Part shown: piece by piece, positions 34,815 through 47,624 of the stretch
How positions within the stretch are numbered: position 1 is the first letter of the stretch
How the letters are laid out: each line of letters starts with the position of its first letter
Source: Bromus sterilis
Taxonomy: Eukaryota; Streptophyta; Magnoliopsida; Poales; Poaceae
NCBI GenBank assembly: GCA_950022295.1
Contig: OX465598.1
Span: forward strand, 117,597,001 to 117,661,000
Direction: 5' to 3'
DNA length: 64,000 nucleotides
The notes under the pieces: generated by a model
Database searches by the model: none
The model's input: only the letters and a program-made list of their open reading frames with translations
What the model was told of the DNA's origin: nothing
Position numbers and translations under genes: made by a program

Positions 34815-37800
34815 TAGGTTCGCTACGTTCCATGGAGTTCCCACGTCTTCATCGGTCTTCGGGTTCTTCAACCTGTATGCGCCGCCTCCTATGACTTCCG
34901 AGATTATGAATGGCCCTTCTCATTGCGGGGCGAGTTTGTGCACTTTTTCTTGTATCAGCCGTAAGACGAGGTCTCCTTTGCTGAAAGTTCTGGTCTGCAG
35001 GTGACTGCTTTGATATGTGCGCAGCTTGTCCTGGTATCTTTCAGATCATGCTATGGCCGTGTCCCGTGCTTCGTCTTTTGTGTCTTTATCGTTCTGCAGT
35101 ACTTCTTCTGCCTCTTCCTCTTTGTACCCTGAGATTCGGGGAGCTCCAAATTTTAAGTCGTGCGGTAGCACTGCTTCTGCCCCGTATACCATGAAGAAAG
35201 GTGTATACTGGGTCGAGCTGTTTGGGGTGGTGCGGAGGCTCCATAGTACCGCGGGGAGTTCTTCTACCCAGTTTCATGCGGCTTGTTCTAGTGGTGCGAG
35301 GAGTCGTTTCTTTATTCCTCCGCATACTAGGCCGTTTGCTTTCTCCACTTGGCCGTTGGATTGTGGGTGCGCGACTGATGCGTAGTTGATTTTGATGCCC
35401 AGCTCCTGACAAAAGTTTTGGAATTCTGCTGCTGTGAAGTGTGTACCATTGTTTGTGACGATGTTGTGTGGTATGTCGAATCTGAAGATGATTGACTTGA
35501 TGAAGTTAACTGCCGTGAGGGCTGTTGAGCTGGTGATTGGTACTTCCTCGATCCATTTGGTGAACTTTTTGACTGCGACTAGTAGGTATCTTCATCCTCC
35601 TTTTGAGGATTTCTTGAGTGGACCCACCATGTCGAGTCCCCAGGTGGCGAATGCCGGGACAGCGGTATAGTTTTAAGTTCTGATGCTGGGGCGTGTGGCC
35701 TGCTGGCGAACTTTTGGCAGGCGATGCAACGCCGCACGATATCTTCCGCATTTCTCATGGCGGTCAGCCAGTAGAACCCTGCTCGAAAAGCCTTGGACAC
35801 GAGTGCGCGACTGCTCGCGTGATGCCCACAGGTGCCTTCGTGAATCTCGAGCAGTAGGGTTTTGTCGTCTTCTTCATCAATACACTTTTGGAGGACCTGA
35901 GAGATGTTGCGCTTGTATAGTTGTCTGTTGATTACTGTGAATGCTTTGGATCATCGACTGATGCGTCGGGCTTCTGCGATGTCTTGTGGTAGAGTGCCTT
36001 CGATTAGGAATCAAAGGAACGGTTTTGCCCAGGCTGGGTCTTCGAGTGCGGCTGGCTCTGCGACTTCGACAGCTTGGCTGCTTGTGTCGTCTGCTGCGCT
36101 CGCGACCGCCACCTGTGCTGGTTCATTTGTGTCGTCGGCCTCTGCGACTGCCTCGGGCGCCGCTGGATTTACTTTGGTTGATCTATGGCTGATGCTCTCG
36201 AGGAAAACGCCTGGTGGTACTGGTCCTCGAGTCGATCCGATGTTCGCAAGATCGTCGACCTCCGTGTTATTTGCTCTGGAGACGTAGTTGAGTTCGCAGC
36301 CGTCGAATCCTCCCTCCAGTGTTTTGTAGAGCTTCTGGTAGGCCATCATGTTGTCTGCGACTGCGTGACAGACCCTCATCTCCTTCTGGACGACGAGGTT
36401 GGAGTCGCCGTAGATTGAGAGGCGACTGGCGCCGCAAGTTTTTTCCATGCGCATGCCGTGGAGTAGTGCCTCGTATTCTGCTTCGTTGTTTGAGGCATTG
36501 CTAAAGTTGATCTGGAGGATGTATCTGAGCTTCGTTCCTTTGGGGGAGACTAGTACGACGCCCTCTCCGGCTCCTTGATGTCTTTTGGACCCGTCGAAGA
36601 ACATCGTCCATGAGTTGGACATATCTGGGGGGCCGGTGTTTGGACCTCTGTCCACTCGACCAGGAAGTCTGGGAGTACTTGGGCTTTGATTGTTGTTGGG
36701 TGCTTGAACTGCAGGTCTCGCGGACTGAGCTCGATGTTCCACTCAGCGACTCGACCGGTCGCTCCGGGGTTGTTGAGGATGTCCGCGAGTGGTGCACTAC
36801 TCACGATTGTGATGGGGTGTTCGTCGAAGTAGTGCGATACTTTTCTTGAGGTCATGATGATGGCGAGCAGGAGCTTTTGGTAGTGCGGGTACGGTTGTTG
36901 GGACTTTGTGAGGAGCATGCTTAGGTAGTAGATTGGCCTTTGTATGCTCTGGAGTTTGCCTTCTTCTGTGCGCTCGACGACGAGCGCCGTGCTGACTACG
37001 CTGCTGCGCGCTGCTATGTATAGGTACAGTTTCTCCCGTTCTTTGGGCACCACCAAGATTGGAGGAGTCGAGAGGGTTTTCTTTAGGTCTGTGAATGCAT
37101 TGCGGGCTTCCTCGGTCCACTCAAATTTTTCTCCTTTTCTGAGCAGCTGGTAGAATGGTAGGGTCCTTTCTCCCAGCCTGCTAATAAAACGGCTCAGTGC
37201 TGCGAGTCTTCCTGTGAGCTGCTGCACGCCTTTGATGTTGGTTAGCTCTTGCATCTTGGCGATTGCTTGGACCTTTTCGGGGTTTGCTTCGATTCCTCGG
37301 GCGAAAACCATGTACCCGAGTAGTTTTCTGGCTGGGACGACGAACACACACTTTTTTGGGTTGAGCTTGATTCTGTACTTGTTGAGGACCGTGAATGTTT
37401 CGCGGAGGTCGTCGAGTAGCGTGCTTGCGCTGTAGGTTTTGATGACAATGTCTTCTACGTAGACCTGGACGTTTCTGCCGATTTGGTCTCTCAAACATGC
37501 TTGCATCATTCGTTCGTACGTGGCTCCTAAATTTTTAGACCAAAGGGCATTGTTCTGTAACAGAATACACTGTAGGGGGTGATGAACGAGGTGTGTTCTT
37601 CATCTTCTTCCTTCATCCTGATCTGATTGTATCCTGAGTATGCATCGAGGAAGGATAGGAGGTCGCATCCTGCTGTAGAGTCGATTATCTGGTCGATTCT
37701 AGGTAGGGGGAAGTGGTCTTTCAGGCAGTGCTTGTTGATAGGCCCGTAGTCGACGCACATCCTCAGTACGTCAGTGTCTTTTTTAGGGACCAGGACTGGG

Positions 37801-38029
37801 TTTGCAATCCAGGTTGCTTTCTTCGTCTCCCGGATGAACTGTGCGTCGAGTAGTCGGTTGATTTCTTCTCCAATTGCTCCGTGCTTGGGTTCTGAGAATC
37901 GTCGTAGTGCCTGCTTTACTGTCTTAGTGTTTGGCTTGATGCGGAGCGCATGTTTTGCAAATTCTCGCGGTACTCCGGGCAAGTCGGCTGGGCACCAGCC
38001 GAAGATTTTCCACTCTTTGCGAAGGAAGG
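34815..38029 (-). pseudogene. T1 pol: reverse transcriptase, RNase H, second RNase H, integrase (frameshifted)
   Basis: Read on the - strand from 38029: LRKEWKIFGWCPADLPG, the RT core (CVDYGPINKHCLKDHFPLPR, FLDAYSGYNQI, TMPFGLK), a frameshift near 37530, then the active-site box as YVEDIVIKT where YVDD is expected, RNase H, and the second RNase H with MFFDGSKRHQGAGEG and NNEAEYEALLHG (36610-36380). The integrase follows (FRAGFYWLTAMRNAEDIVRR and CIACQKF near 35720) with several frameshifts. Reverse transcription and integration would be the roles of the active element. S1 interrupts the frame at 38030. Confidence 0.85.
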
Positions 38030-38801
38030 TGATACGTCTCAAACGTATCTACTTTTCCAAACACTTTTTCTATTTTTTTGTCTTCATTCTTGCATGATTT
38101 GGACAAAACTAACCCGGACTGGCGCTGTTTTCAGCAGAGCTACCAGTGTTGTTTTATATTGTGCAGGTTTCTAGATATTTAGGTACGCAGAAAAAATCCA
38201 CAAAAATTATATAAAAATCAGCGTTCCCGAAGATTCGACGATGCCAAAGGGGGGCCACAGAGCAGCCAGGGGGCACCCAGAAGGGTGTGGGGCGCGGCCC
38301 AGCCCCTGGCCGCGCCACCTGCCCTCCTGGGTGGGTCCCACACCCCCTGGTGCCCTACCTTTGCCCTATTTTTACCCCCTGCGAGGAAACTCCAGAACAG
38401 AAGTCGCTTTTCCAATCTACGTCGCGGAGCCGCCGCCATCCTCCGTTTTTCTCCGGGAGAGCTAATCTGGAGGCTGTTTTGGCCTCCGGTGAGGGGAAAT
38501 CATCGCCATCGTCATCATCATCGCCTCTACATCACCCCTCCATGACTTCTTCTCTCATGTGTGAGTAATTCCCTGCTGTAGGCAAAGGGGGTGGTAGGTA
38601 TTGGATGAGTTAGATCATGTAATAGTTCATCAGATTGTTTGGTGGCATGTTTCCTATCATCTAGTTGGTGTTTATCATCTCTGTTACAACTTGTTTCTCT
38701 TAATGCTTGTCACTTTGGGCCCGAGTGCCATGATTTCAGATCTGATCACCCTTTTGTTTCTTGAGTTTGAGGTGTTCTTGATCCTATCTATGAGTTGTAT
38801 G

Positions 38802-40598
38802 TGTTGGGGTTCGTGGCAGAAAACACAAAATTTTCCTTGACCTACGATACCCAATCCCAAGACCTATGCTATGCTGATTCAAGTAACGGACAGAAATAGA
38901 TCACATACCAGTATGTAGTCCGTTAAGCGGGAAACGTTCCCGCATGAACGTGGTTGGTGTAGTCGTACCGGCAATCCCCGATGCCGCGCAGATCCACGAT
39001 GACTCCTGTAGCCACCCGATCCTTGCAGACCGATGACAGGATTACGTCCCCGTCGGAACGTTGCTGATGAAGACCTCGCGATACGGCCACGACGATGAAG
39101 TAGCACCACAAGTGTAGTGCCTCGTGGGATTATACACATACAGTATACCCGACGTCCCTCCGGGCTCCGAACCAGTAGAGCAGTGGAAAGAAGATGGATT
39201 TGGATCCCGATTCCAGCAGCACGACGGCGTGCGTATAGTGGAGAAATCCCCAACCCAGAGCATCCTCCAAACAAGGGGAGTCCGCTCAAAGGAAGGAGAA
39301 AGAAGGGAGAGAGATGAGAAACTTTTCTCAAAAAATTCATGATTAAAAGGGCACCCCTACCCCTCCTTATATAGGCCAAGGAGGGGTGACAACCCCTCTT
39401 CCCCTTCCGGGGTGGGACTAATCCCAAAGGGGGGGGTTTGGCCGCACCAATAAGGGGGGTGGGCCCCCTCATGGCGCCATGGCCCATGGGGGAGGACTCC
39501 CTCTCCCCCTAATGGGCCCTATGAGGCCCATATGCCTTTTAATTCATTTTTAATTATATTTAATTATATTTTAATATTTAATTCAGATAATTAAATAATA
39601 AAACATATATTAAATATATTTTGAACCTTTCAAAATACCCATAACAACTTCCGGCCTTCATCGGAACAATTCCGGTCATCACCGGAACAATTCCGGTGTT
39701 CTCTCCAATTTCTCCGGTGATCCCGAATCAATCCTTACTGCGTCGAGTACCCTTAAGTGTAACACCCTACGGTCCGGGAAACAACATACATGGTCGAGAC
39801 AATTATCATTGATCAATGACTAATCAATTGGACCTGGTTACAATCCTTGATAGCCCCTGCGCTTCCATCGAATGAACTTCAATCGCTGTTGGATCCGTTA
39901 ACCGTGTGCCTGTTCCCTTTGTCCTGTGGTACTTTGCTTGTCCGAGGTTTGATCATCGGTATCCACTATACCTAGTTCGTCCTTGTTCTCAACAAACAAG
40001 TTTACTCGTTCCCGTGATATTACAACTCCGTGACCTAGTCACATGTTTGCAAACTTTATGATGCAATATCACCGAGTGGGCCCAGAGTACCTATCCGTCA
40101 CACGGATGGACAAATCCCGCTTTGATCTATTTGCATACTCATCAACCATCTATTTCGGAATACCCAAAGTGCACCGTTATGGCCAGCATATTTCAGTCAG
40201 GCGGTGGGATACAAATCAAAGTCTCCTCATAGATGACAATTACGTATGATCATTACGGTCAAAGGATCTGGTCACTACGTTATAGTTATCGCAATGTCGA
40301 ACTATGTGACTTGATCACATCGCAACACTTCTGGTGGGTGTATGTCCATCATATCATTATCCAATGATACGACTCCATTGTCAACAGACGCCATTGTCTC
40401 ATGATCAGGAAACCTTGATCATCAATCGCCCAATGGACTAGTATACTAGGGTTAACTAGGGACCTGGTTGTTTGTATACCACACCTGTATTAATGTTTCC
40501 GCTTAATACAGTTCTAGCATAGTATCAAACGTATTATGAACTAATGGAATATGCTCGATAAAACATATTTTATTTGCCTCTAGGGCACATTCCCAACA
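38802..40598 (-). mobile_element. S2: solo copia LTR nested in S1
   Basis: It starts TGTTGGGGTTCG and ends GCACATTCCCAACA, flanked by GTATG at 38797-38801 and 40599-40603. On the - strand it begins TGTTGGGAATGTGCCCTAG, close to the BARE/Angela terminus, which sets the orientation. It is a relative of copia LTR E (45319 on). No internal domain remains. Confidence 0.88.
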
Positions 40599-40761
40599 GT
40601 ATGTACCTATTATAGTCTGGAACCGGCGATCCCAATGGTGACAGCTTGGGACACCAAAGGGGGTGGACTATAATTTGAGGATTCCGTGTATCCATGAAGT
40701 GTTAATGCTTTGTTCCGGTGCTCTTTGACTGGAGTACCTTAATCTCCCTAAGTTCATTTTG

Positions 40762-43700
40762 TGTGACACCCTGGTTTTTGGCCCCTTTTTATTTGCCACT
40801 TTATTTGCTGATTTTCTGGAATTTGAAATATTTGCTTGGATTTTCTCAACTCAGATGGCCTTGATCACTTAGGCCTAATTTTTCCCTAGGCCAAGTGACC
40901 CCTAAACCCCTCTCCCCTATGGCTATGATCAAGCTTTGATCAAATTAGCCCATGCCCTATTTTTATTTCTCACAAAAATCCCTTTTTGCTAAAGGAAATT
41001 GGTCTTCTTCCTCTCCTTTTTGAAGCTAGCCTCACTTCTGCTCATCCTTTTGGTTTGAAACTTTTTGTGCTAAGCAAGGGAGACATGCCTCATGATTCTA
41101 TGCAAAAACATGGGCAAGTTTTGTACAAAGTTTTCCCTCTAAAAATTCTTTTTCATTTCTGACCAGAGAGGCACTTTGTGAAGCAAGTACCCTGTAGACT
41201 TATCCATTTGCCCTGAAATTTTTACCACCTAAACACCTTCCTAGATAACTCAGGCACACCAAGTTTCAGCCCCAAGAGCCTAGCCAAACTCTCTATAGAA
41301 ATTATCACAGTTTCCTGCAGAAACCTGTTTTTGAAGCTAGCAAGTGCTTGAGCCCACCTGTTAGCCTCCCAAACCCTCACACATGCTACTGGACGTTGGA
41401 TATGTGCCAAAGACACAGTTCGCACGCCCTGGATGCCCTCAGTGCACGCGTGCCAGGGGTGAGCACGCGCACTGCCTGTCACATGCGTGCTCTGGCCGTG
41501 GCCGTGAGGTCGCCATCACGGGCACGCCGCACCCCGAGCACCCGCGGCAGCTTGCTCGTGTCTTTAGCCGTCGTGGAGCACCCGTGCGCCACCTGGCTCA
41601 CCCCAAAGCCCCGCCGCCCGCCGGAGACCTCATCGTCGCTGCCGCGGCCTGTCTGGATTCCGCGCGTAGTGGCCACAGTGGCACGCACGCCTCCGCGTTG
41701 CACGCGTCGTCTTGCTCGCGTCCCCTACCCCTAGCAAGCACGTGCGACACCTGAACCCCCTCAAAGCCGCGTCGCCCGTTGATGCAGAGCCTCCGCCGCA
41801 GCCACGCCTGAGCCGTCCCGTCGCCCCGCTGATGCAGAGAACCAGGGCACGCACGCACGCATGCTACACCGTCATTGGAACCCACTAGAGCTCACCCGAG
41901 CCCTCACTGCTCACCCGCACGCGAGCACGGCGCCGTCGTTTTCTGTCCGACGACACCCGTGGAGGAATCCAAAGCTCCCCTATAAATTTGCGCCTTCCCT
42001 TACTCACAGACACCACCACACACCCCCACACCACTCCTAGAGAGCGCAAAAGAGGAGAAGGCCGGCCGGGGAGGCCCCTGGTCGGAGATCGTGTCGCAGC
42101 GCCGCCGCCACCGTAGCTGGAGGAGAGCCTAGCGAAGTCGTCAGGCCACCGTTCTAGGAGTTCCGGGTACGTAGCTGCTCGCCATGGTCCCCTGCGTCTC
42201 GTACCCTCGCCCTAGTTCACCCCCGAGGCCTCCTCGCCGGCGAACCACCCTCGCCGGAGCCGCGACCTCTGTTTCCCTCTCTGTTTAATTCAACCTGACG
42301 CCCTGACCCCACCCGTCAGCCACTCCAGCCGCTCCGAATCGTTTTTAAGTGGAGGCTCCCGCGTAGGTTTACGCCTTTGACGTGGCCCTCTCTGGTTATT
42401 TCTCTGGAAATTGTTTAAATCTATTTAAAATGGAATTTTGACCAAACTTTGACCATGAATAACTCCTAAACCACAAGGCCAAATGAGTTGATTCTTTTTG
42501 CTACATTTTTATTTTGAGCTCCTCTTCAAGTTGGCAAAATTTGGGAACTTGATTCATTGTTTAGGCCCACTGGACAGTGAAGGAGTGCATTTGACTTATT
42601 TGCATTTGCCACTTGTTTTATTTTTTTCAGAAGGTGATCAAGTGCTTGCAGGAGACCAGGAGTTCAAGGATACTCCACTTGACCAAGGCAAGCCATAACA
42701 ATCTGGTCATGAGGAGCTTAAGTTGCTTTTTGATGATTTAAATCATTTGCTCGGGTTTATTTTAATTGCTTTCACATTGCTTGCTAATAAAAGTAAACAA
42801 CCATAATAAGTGGATGGGAATAAGCATGCCATGCTACTGATTTTATCATGTCACTCTAGTTCATGTTATCACCATGTTTATTTCGTTGCTATGTCTATGC
42901 CTGAATCATGCTAGTGATGATCATGCTCCTGATTATATGCCATGTTGGGTGATGCATATTCATGATAGTAGTTCATACTCATGCCATGTTGCCATGTCTT
43001 CATGTTGCTATTCACCTAATGAACAATATTGTTGACCAAGTGCCACCGAACCGAGCTTATTCGTGCAGCCACATTTGCTTGTATGGGCGGGCCTTGACTC
43101 GGGCTATCGTAGTGCCTTCTACGGATATCACCCAGTAGGGGAGGTTATGCACGCACGCTACCCTGATCATGTAGGTGGTGATAATCTCGACATCCATAGT
43201 TGTTTACCTGGGAGTCCCAGTGGGACAAGTTGCCACAAGGTGGTTGGGTGGTTGAGGTGGTAACGTGGACACCTAACCACAGGGATACCCAAGACCGTGT
43301 GTCGGTGAGTCCGTAGGGAGGTAACGCGGTAGTCGGGTTTCGTTGGAGATTTCCTAGTCCACTCCCACGGTGCGAGTTCCAAGGATCCTGTGGGACAAAT
43401 ACCGGGGTGCTGGATGGACGAAGAACTCCATAATGTGGGTAACATGCACAAACTCTGCAGAGTCAAAATCTATTCGAATAGCCGCGTCCTCGGTCATGGG
43501 ACACAGTTCGTACTAGGTCACACGGAGGTCAACACTAATCTGTTTAATAATATGATTGTAAATGCTGAAACTGTGGGCATGTGATTGGTTGGGTGGTAAG
43601 TGAGGACACCTAACCCGTTGAGTGGTCGAGTTACGACCCGTATGATGGTGGGTCAAGAGATGACCCGGTTACCGAGTCCGCACGACTCGGAGGTAAGCTG

Positions 43701-44210
43701 GATGAATCATGTGATGTTCATGAGACAAGTGTTACTTTTATTCATGCCATGTTTGCCATGTTATTGTTTGCATTATTGCCATGTTATTGTTTCTCCTGAT
43801 GACTTGGCTATTATGAGCTTGCAAGTACATTCAATGTACTGACCTGGCGTGTCATGCCAGATGCAGGAGGTGTCGCACCTGAAGAGTTGGCTGAGCTGTA
43901 CTACGCGAACTAGGCCGTGTCCCAGCAGTGTCCCCGTGGATTGGAGTCCCGTCACCTTGTTGTTCCGCTGCCGTAGAAGTCCTTCGACGATCATATCGAG
44001 GCCCCGAGTTGTGACATAAATAATGTTGATAGTGTTGCCGCACGAGATGTGCCGCCATGCCTCGTAGCAGTTGTAACCCCGAACCTACGTACTTGTATAA
44101 TTATTATGAAGCGGTTGTATTCTGTACCAATATGTTGTGCATTGCCAGAAGACTTGATCTCTAGGCTGGCAATATAAGGTAAACCGGTTGCTCTGAGCCG
44201 GGGTGCCACA
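40762..44210 (+). mobile_element. S3: solo chromovirus-type LTR nested in S1
   Basis: It starts TGTGACACCCTGG and ends GGGGTGCCACA (3449 bp), flanked by TTTTG at 40757-40761 and 44211-44215. Start, length and inverted ends resemble the element A LTR. Its centre (41380-41950) is GC-rich and includes many short ORFs on both strands, which I treat as chance. A TATA-like CTATAAATTTG near 41981 probably belongs to the LTR promoter. Confidence 0.85.
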
Positions 44211-44703
44211 TTTTGGCCCCGTACGTAGCGGGAGGGTAGGACAAAAGATGTTGTGCAAAGTTCTTATTGCAAGCACGTACAACTACCTTGGGATACATGC
44301 CTGATGTTTGATATTTTCCTAGATGATCCTTTATTTTCTGCGAGCCTTTCCCGTGTTAGAATCTATTACATGTTTGTTCTCATCCAAGCAGCGCCCAACC
44401 ATCCATCTCCCTAGCCTACAGTGTTTCTTTTCGCTGGTTACTGGTTGTTTACTTTCGCTGTTTTACTTTTGCTGTTTCACCACCACTATCACAACTATTA
44501 TCACCTACACTGCCACTACCATATTATCGTTGCTACTAATAATTTTGTGCAAGCAAGTGTTTATTTCAGGTGCGGTTGAACTGACAACTCAATTGTCAAA
44601 GCATGTACGTATTCTTTGTGTCCCTAAGTGTCGAATCAATAAATTGGGTTATCTTGCCCGCGAAGACTATCTCGATCCCGTACAGTTGAGGGTTATCAGA
44701 AGG

Positions 44704-45318
44704 CTACGAGGGCGGCTTCTTGTTCTTCTGGGAGGTGTGCGTATACGCGGACCGTCTTCTCTGGGTCCGTTTGGTGAACTTGGTGGGTGATTGTGTCACT
44801 GTCGACGCTGAAATCGCGGCCGAATTCTTTTGACTCGCTTCGGCTCGCCAGTGGAAAAATGCTTTTATCCGTCACCATGTCTATTTCTTCGAGTTGTTGT
44901 TGGGATCCAAACGTGTCGGAGACTTTGTGGAAGTCGCGATCGCACTGGTTCAATTTGGTGAAGCTTCGTTTGATTGTAATGACTCCTGCGGGTCCTAGCA
45001 TCTTGAGTTTGAGATATGCATAGTGCGGAACCGCCATGAATTGTGCAAATGCTTGTCGCCCGAGTATGGCGTGGTACTGCGACTGCCAGTCGAGCACTTC
45101 GAACTCGAGGACTTGTCTTGCGAAGTTGTGCTTGCTGCCGAAGATGACGTCGAGCTCGATTGTTCCGATGGAGGCGGATTCTTATCCTGGAACTATGCCA
45201 TATATTGTGGTGCCTGACTTCTTCCAAACTGATCGTGGGATCAACATCTTGTGTAGGGTGCTGGTGAAGATTATGTTTAGGCTACTGCCTCCGTTCATGA
45301 AGACTCTGTCCATGTAGT
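44704..45318 (-). pseudogene. T1 protease region fragment
   Basis: The - strand translation matches the gag-protease end of element D: LDWQSQYHAILGRQAFAQF, VPHYAYLKLKMLGPAG, and VRVYAHLPEEQEAALVAF, ending at the S1 target site. Between 45318 and 45100 the protease active-site part is present but frameshifted. The copia LTR E enters at 45319. Confidence 0.8.
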
Positions 45319-45813
45319 TGTTTGGTCTCGCAGCAGAAAACAATAATTTTTCTAACTAGCGTCGCCCTTAACCCAAGATCTATCTAGCTGTAATGCCGTA
45401 ACGGAAAGACTTGCGGAAACATACCTCGGGGTGTAGTCCGTTGCGCGGGAAATGTTCCCGCAAACATGGTTGATGAAGCCGTAAATCTTTCACAACCCCC
45501 TGGCTGTGTTAGCACCCTGTTGGGTGGTAGTGCCGCACGTGCAGCACCTCGTAGTACTCGCACACATACGGACTCGAGGACGACCTCCGTTCTCTGATCC
45601 AGCGAAGGTGGCGGAAGTAGACCTCCCGGAACCGGAGTTTCGGCAGCACGACGGCGTCTGCGTAGTAGAGAAGCCTCAATCCCAGCACAGGTTCCAGACA
45701 AGGGGACCCCGGCTTGAGAGAGACGAGAGAGGGGAGAAGACCGGTGAAAACCGATCTCAATTCGGAGTAATATTGAATTCTCTGCGAATTTTTCTGTCTT
45801 CAAGAAGTGCACC
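45319..45813 (-). mobile_element. Copia LTR E, left part (interrupted by element D)
   Basis: It starts TGTTTGGTCTCGCAGCAG and is related to S2 throughout (GTAGTCCGTT(A/G)(A/C)GCGGGAAA, GCAGCACGACGGCGT). The five bases before it, GTAGT (45314-45318), are the expected left duplication. Element D splits it after 45813. Its other part is at 63068 onward. Confidence 0.8.
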
Positions 45814-46250
45814 TGACGGGGATCAACCCCGGCAAATCCCATGGTCAGGGACCCTGGGTTAGTCATGAGAGGCACAGGTTGGACGATAGCTCATCGGCAA
45901 ACAGGAAGGCTCGCTCCTGCTCGATATTATTGATGGGGAAGATGCGATTACAGTGGAGGCCAAGGCTGGAGCGCTCAAGGCTAGGGTTACAGGTGATATT
46001 AGATGTCTTTGGCGTCACCCCTCCTAGCCCTTATATACCGGGCTAGGTCTCGGGGAGTTCATCTACGTTTACAGGTGAGATTTTGTAACCCTAGCTTGCT
46101 CTGTACGGCAGGTCTTCGCACCTTCCTTACGAGTCGTGGACTCCTACGTCGGTGTAACTAGTGGGCCGAGGCCGTATCTTCATGGGCCTTCTGTCTTCAT
46201 GGACACCAGGTAGGCTCATCCGTAGGAGTCGTGGGGTCACCCCCTCGTCA
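45814..46250 (-). repeat. Element D LTR, left copy (3' LTR)
   Basis: It starts TGACGGGGATC and ends CCCCTCGTCA. It matches the right copy over its full 437 bases. Confidence 0.92.
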
Positions 46251-47434
46251 GTAGCTCCCGAGTTCCTGGGGGACTCGAAGAGTCGCGCAGGGACTCGAGT
46301 ACATTCATTTGTCGGTTATTAGTATGCGCGGTTCATCCGCGGGTCGCTGGCAGTCTGGTGGCCATGACAAAACCTGTTTCGAGGGATGCTAAACTGAAAG
46401 GGCCCAAGGAGTCGACGGGTCGAGCCTTGGTGAATTGCACAGGGAAAATACCACAGTAGCCCAATCAAACCCACATCCCTCGACGTGAGCTTGGAACACT
46501 GGTGTCGAGCAAAAGTCCGGCCGCTTCAGGTCTTACGGTGTTCATTTGCCGCCAGTAATGTGTACAGCCTAAGGCGCGTCCGCCCGACTTTTCTATCATG
46601 CGCAGCGCATGGGAAAGGTTGGGAGTGAAATCGCTCTTCGGCAAGTCCCAGCCCGGCCGTACTTCGCAGTGGGGTCTTACCTACACGCTAATCTTGCGTG
46701 GCATCTGGGCACAGTGTATCGTGTTCCAGGAATGTGTGTTTTTGAGGCGCGGAGCCTTATAGCATTGCACCCGCTTGGAACAAATCATCAGGCGAGCTGT
46801 TCACTCATTCACCCGAGGAGCTTTGTTTCGAGTGCTCAGTCGGGGGGTTTTTCGCGAGTAATCACTCGAATGCCGTTTCGGCTCTTGAGGTGAGGGAGCC
46901 CCTGAGACTCTTAGCGCCGTATGGTCTTGGCGAATGCATGTTTGTCTTACGTCGGGTTGAGGGAGCACCCGAGACTCTGATAAGTGCGAGTGGTCACTCG
47001 AGCACGTGGCCGACCTTTAGGTGAGGGAGCACCTGGGACTCTTATGATGTACTCTCCCGATGGGAGTAAGTTGTTTTTCTCCCTTGGGGAAAAGATCTGA
47101 AAGATGGAATCTTTGGGCCTTGATGTCTGTTTGGTTTTCTTCGCCGCTTGTCAGGGATAGCGATGCCTCTGTTTGATGGCTGTCAGGGATGCTTTGTCGG
47201 TGAACCGTCACGTCTTCATGACCGGTCATAATAATGGCCGCTGTGGCGTGCGGCAGGCGCCGGTTGAGTTTCCCATACGTGCGTTGGAAACGCGCTTGAA
47301 TTGACGCGTCTCGCGCACAGTGCGTCTTGTGGGAAAGCATCTTCGTCTAGGGGTCCAAGACGTCTGGGACGTTTGGTCATTGAATTAATTGCTGCTGTCG
47401 CCTTGGCTTCTTTGTGCTTTGAGGATTGTTGTTC
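46251..47434 (-). other. Element D 3' leader between LTR and opposite-strand ORF
   Basis: It is the counterpart of 31810-33096 in T1. It begins with GTAGCTCCCGAG (purine tract on the - strand) and has GTGAGGGAGC(A/C)CC repeats. No gene was recognised. Confidence 0.5.
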
Positions 47435-47442
47435 TATAAATA
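47435..47442 (+). promoter_or_regulatory. TATA box of the element D opposite-strand ORF
   Basis: TATAAATA lies 83 bp before the ATG at 47518, with a C/T-rich leader. It is conserved in T1 (33097), while much of the sequence around it has diverged. Confidence 0.6.
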
Positions 47443-47624
47443 AGCCTTGTATTTCCACAGCGTTCCGCCTCTATCCAACTCGCTGCTTTGCCTCCTTCTT
47501 CATCTCTTTTTCCGCTCATGGTTCCCAGGCGAGGCATTGGCCGTGGCCGTGTTCGTCGTGGCCGTGGTGGCCGCACACCACGCTCATGTCGTGGTAGTCG
47601 CCATGGTACGGCGCCAGTGCCTTC

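Larger units (their letters stand above)
38030..44698 (+). mobile_element. S1: solo LTR (gypsy-type, TGATACGTC family) carrying two nested solo LTRs
   Basis: It starts TGATACGTCTC and ends GGGTTATCA, flanked by the duplication GAAGG at 38025-38029 and 44699-44703. Without S2, S3 and their duplications it is about 1.4 kb. It resembles the LTRs of element C (same TGATACGTC start, the CGCGGCC/CCCTGGCCGCGCC block and the GAAACTCCAGAA words). No internal region is present, so it formed by LTR-LTR recombination. Short ORFs inside it are not considered genes. Confidence 0.85.

Noticed and set aside
41348..41885. Overlapping ORFs on both strands in S3
   Set aside because: GC-rich LTR sequence gives long chance ORFs on both strands; target duplications show that it is within a solo LTR.
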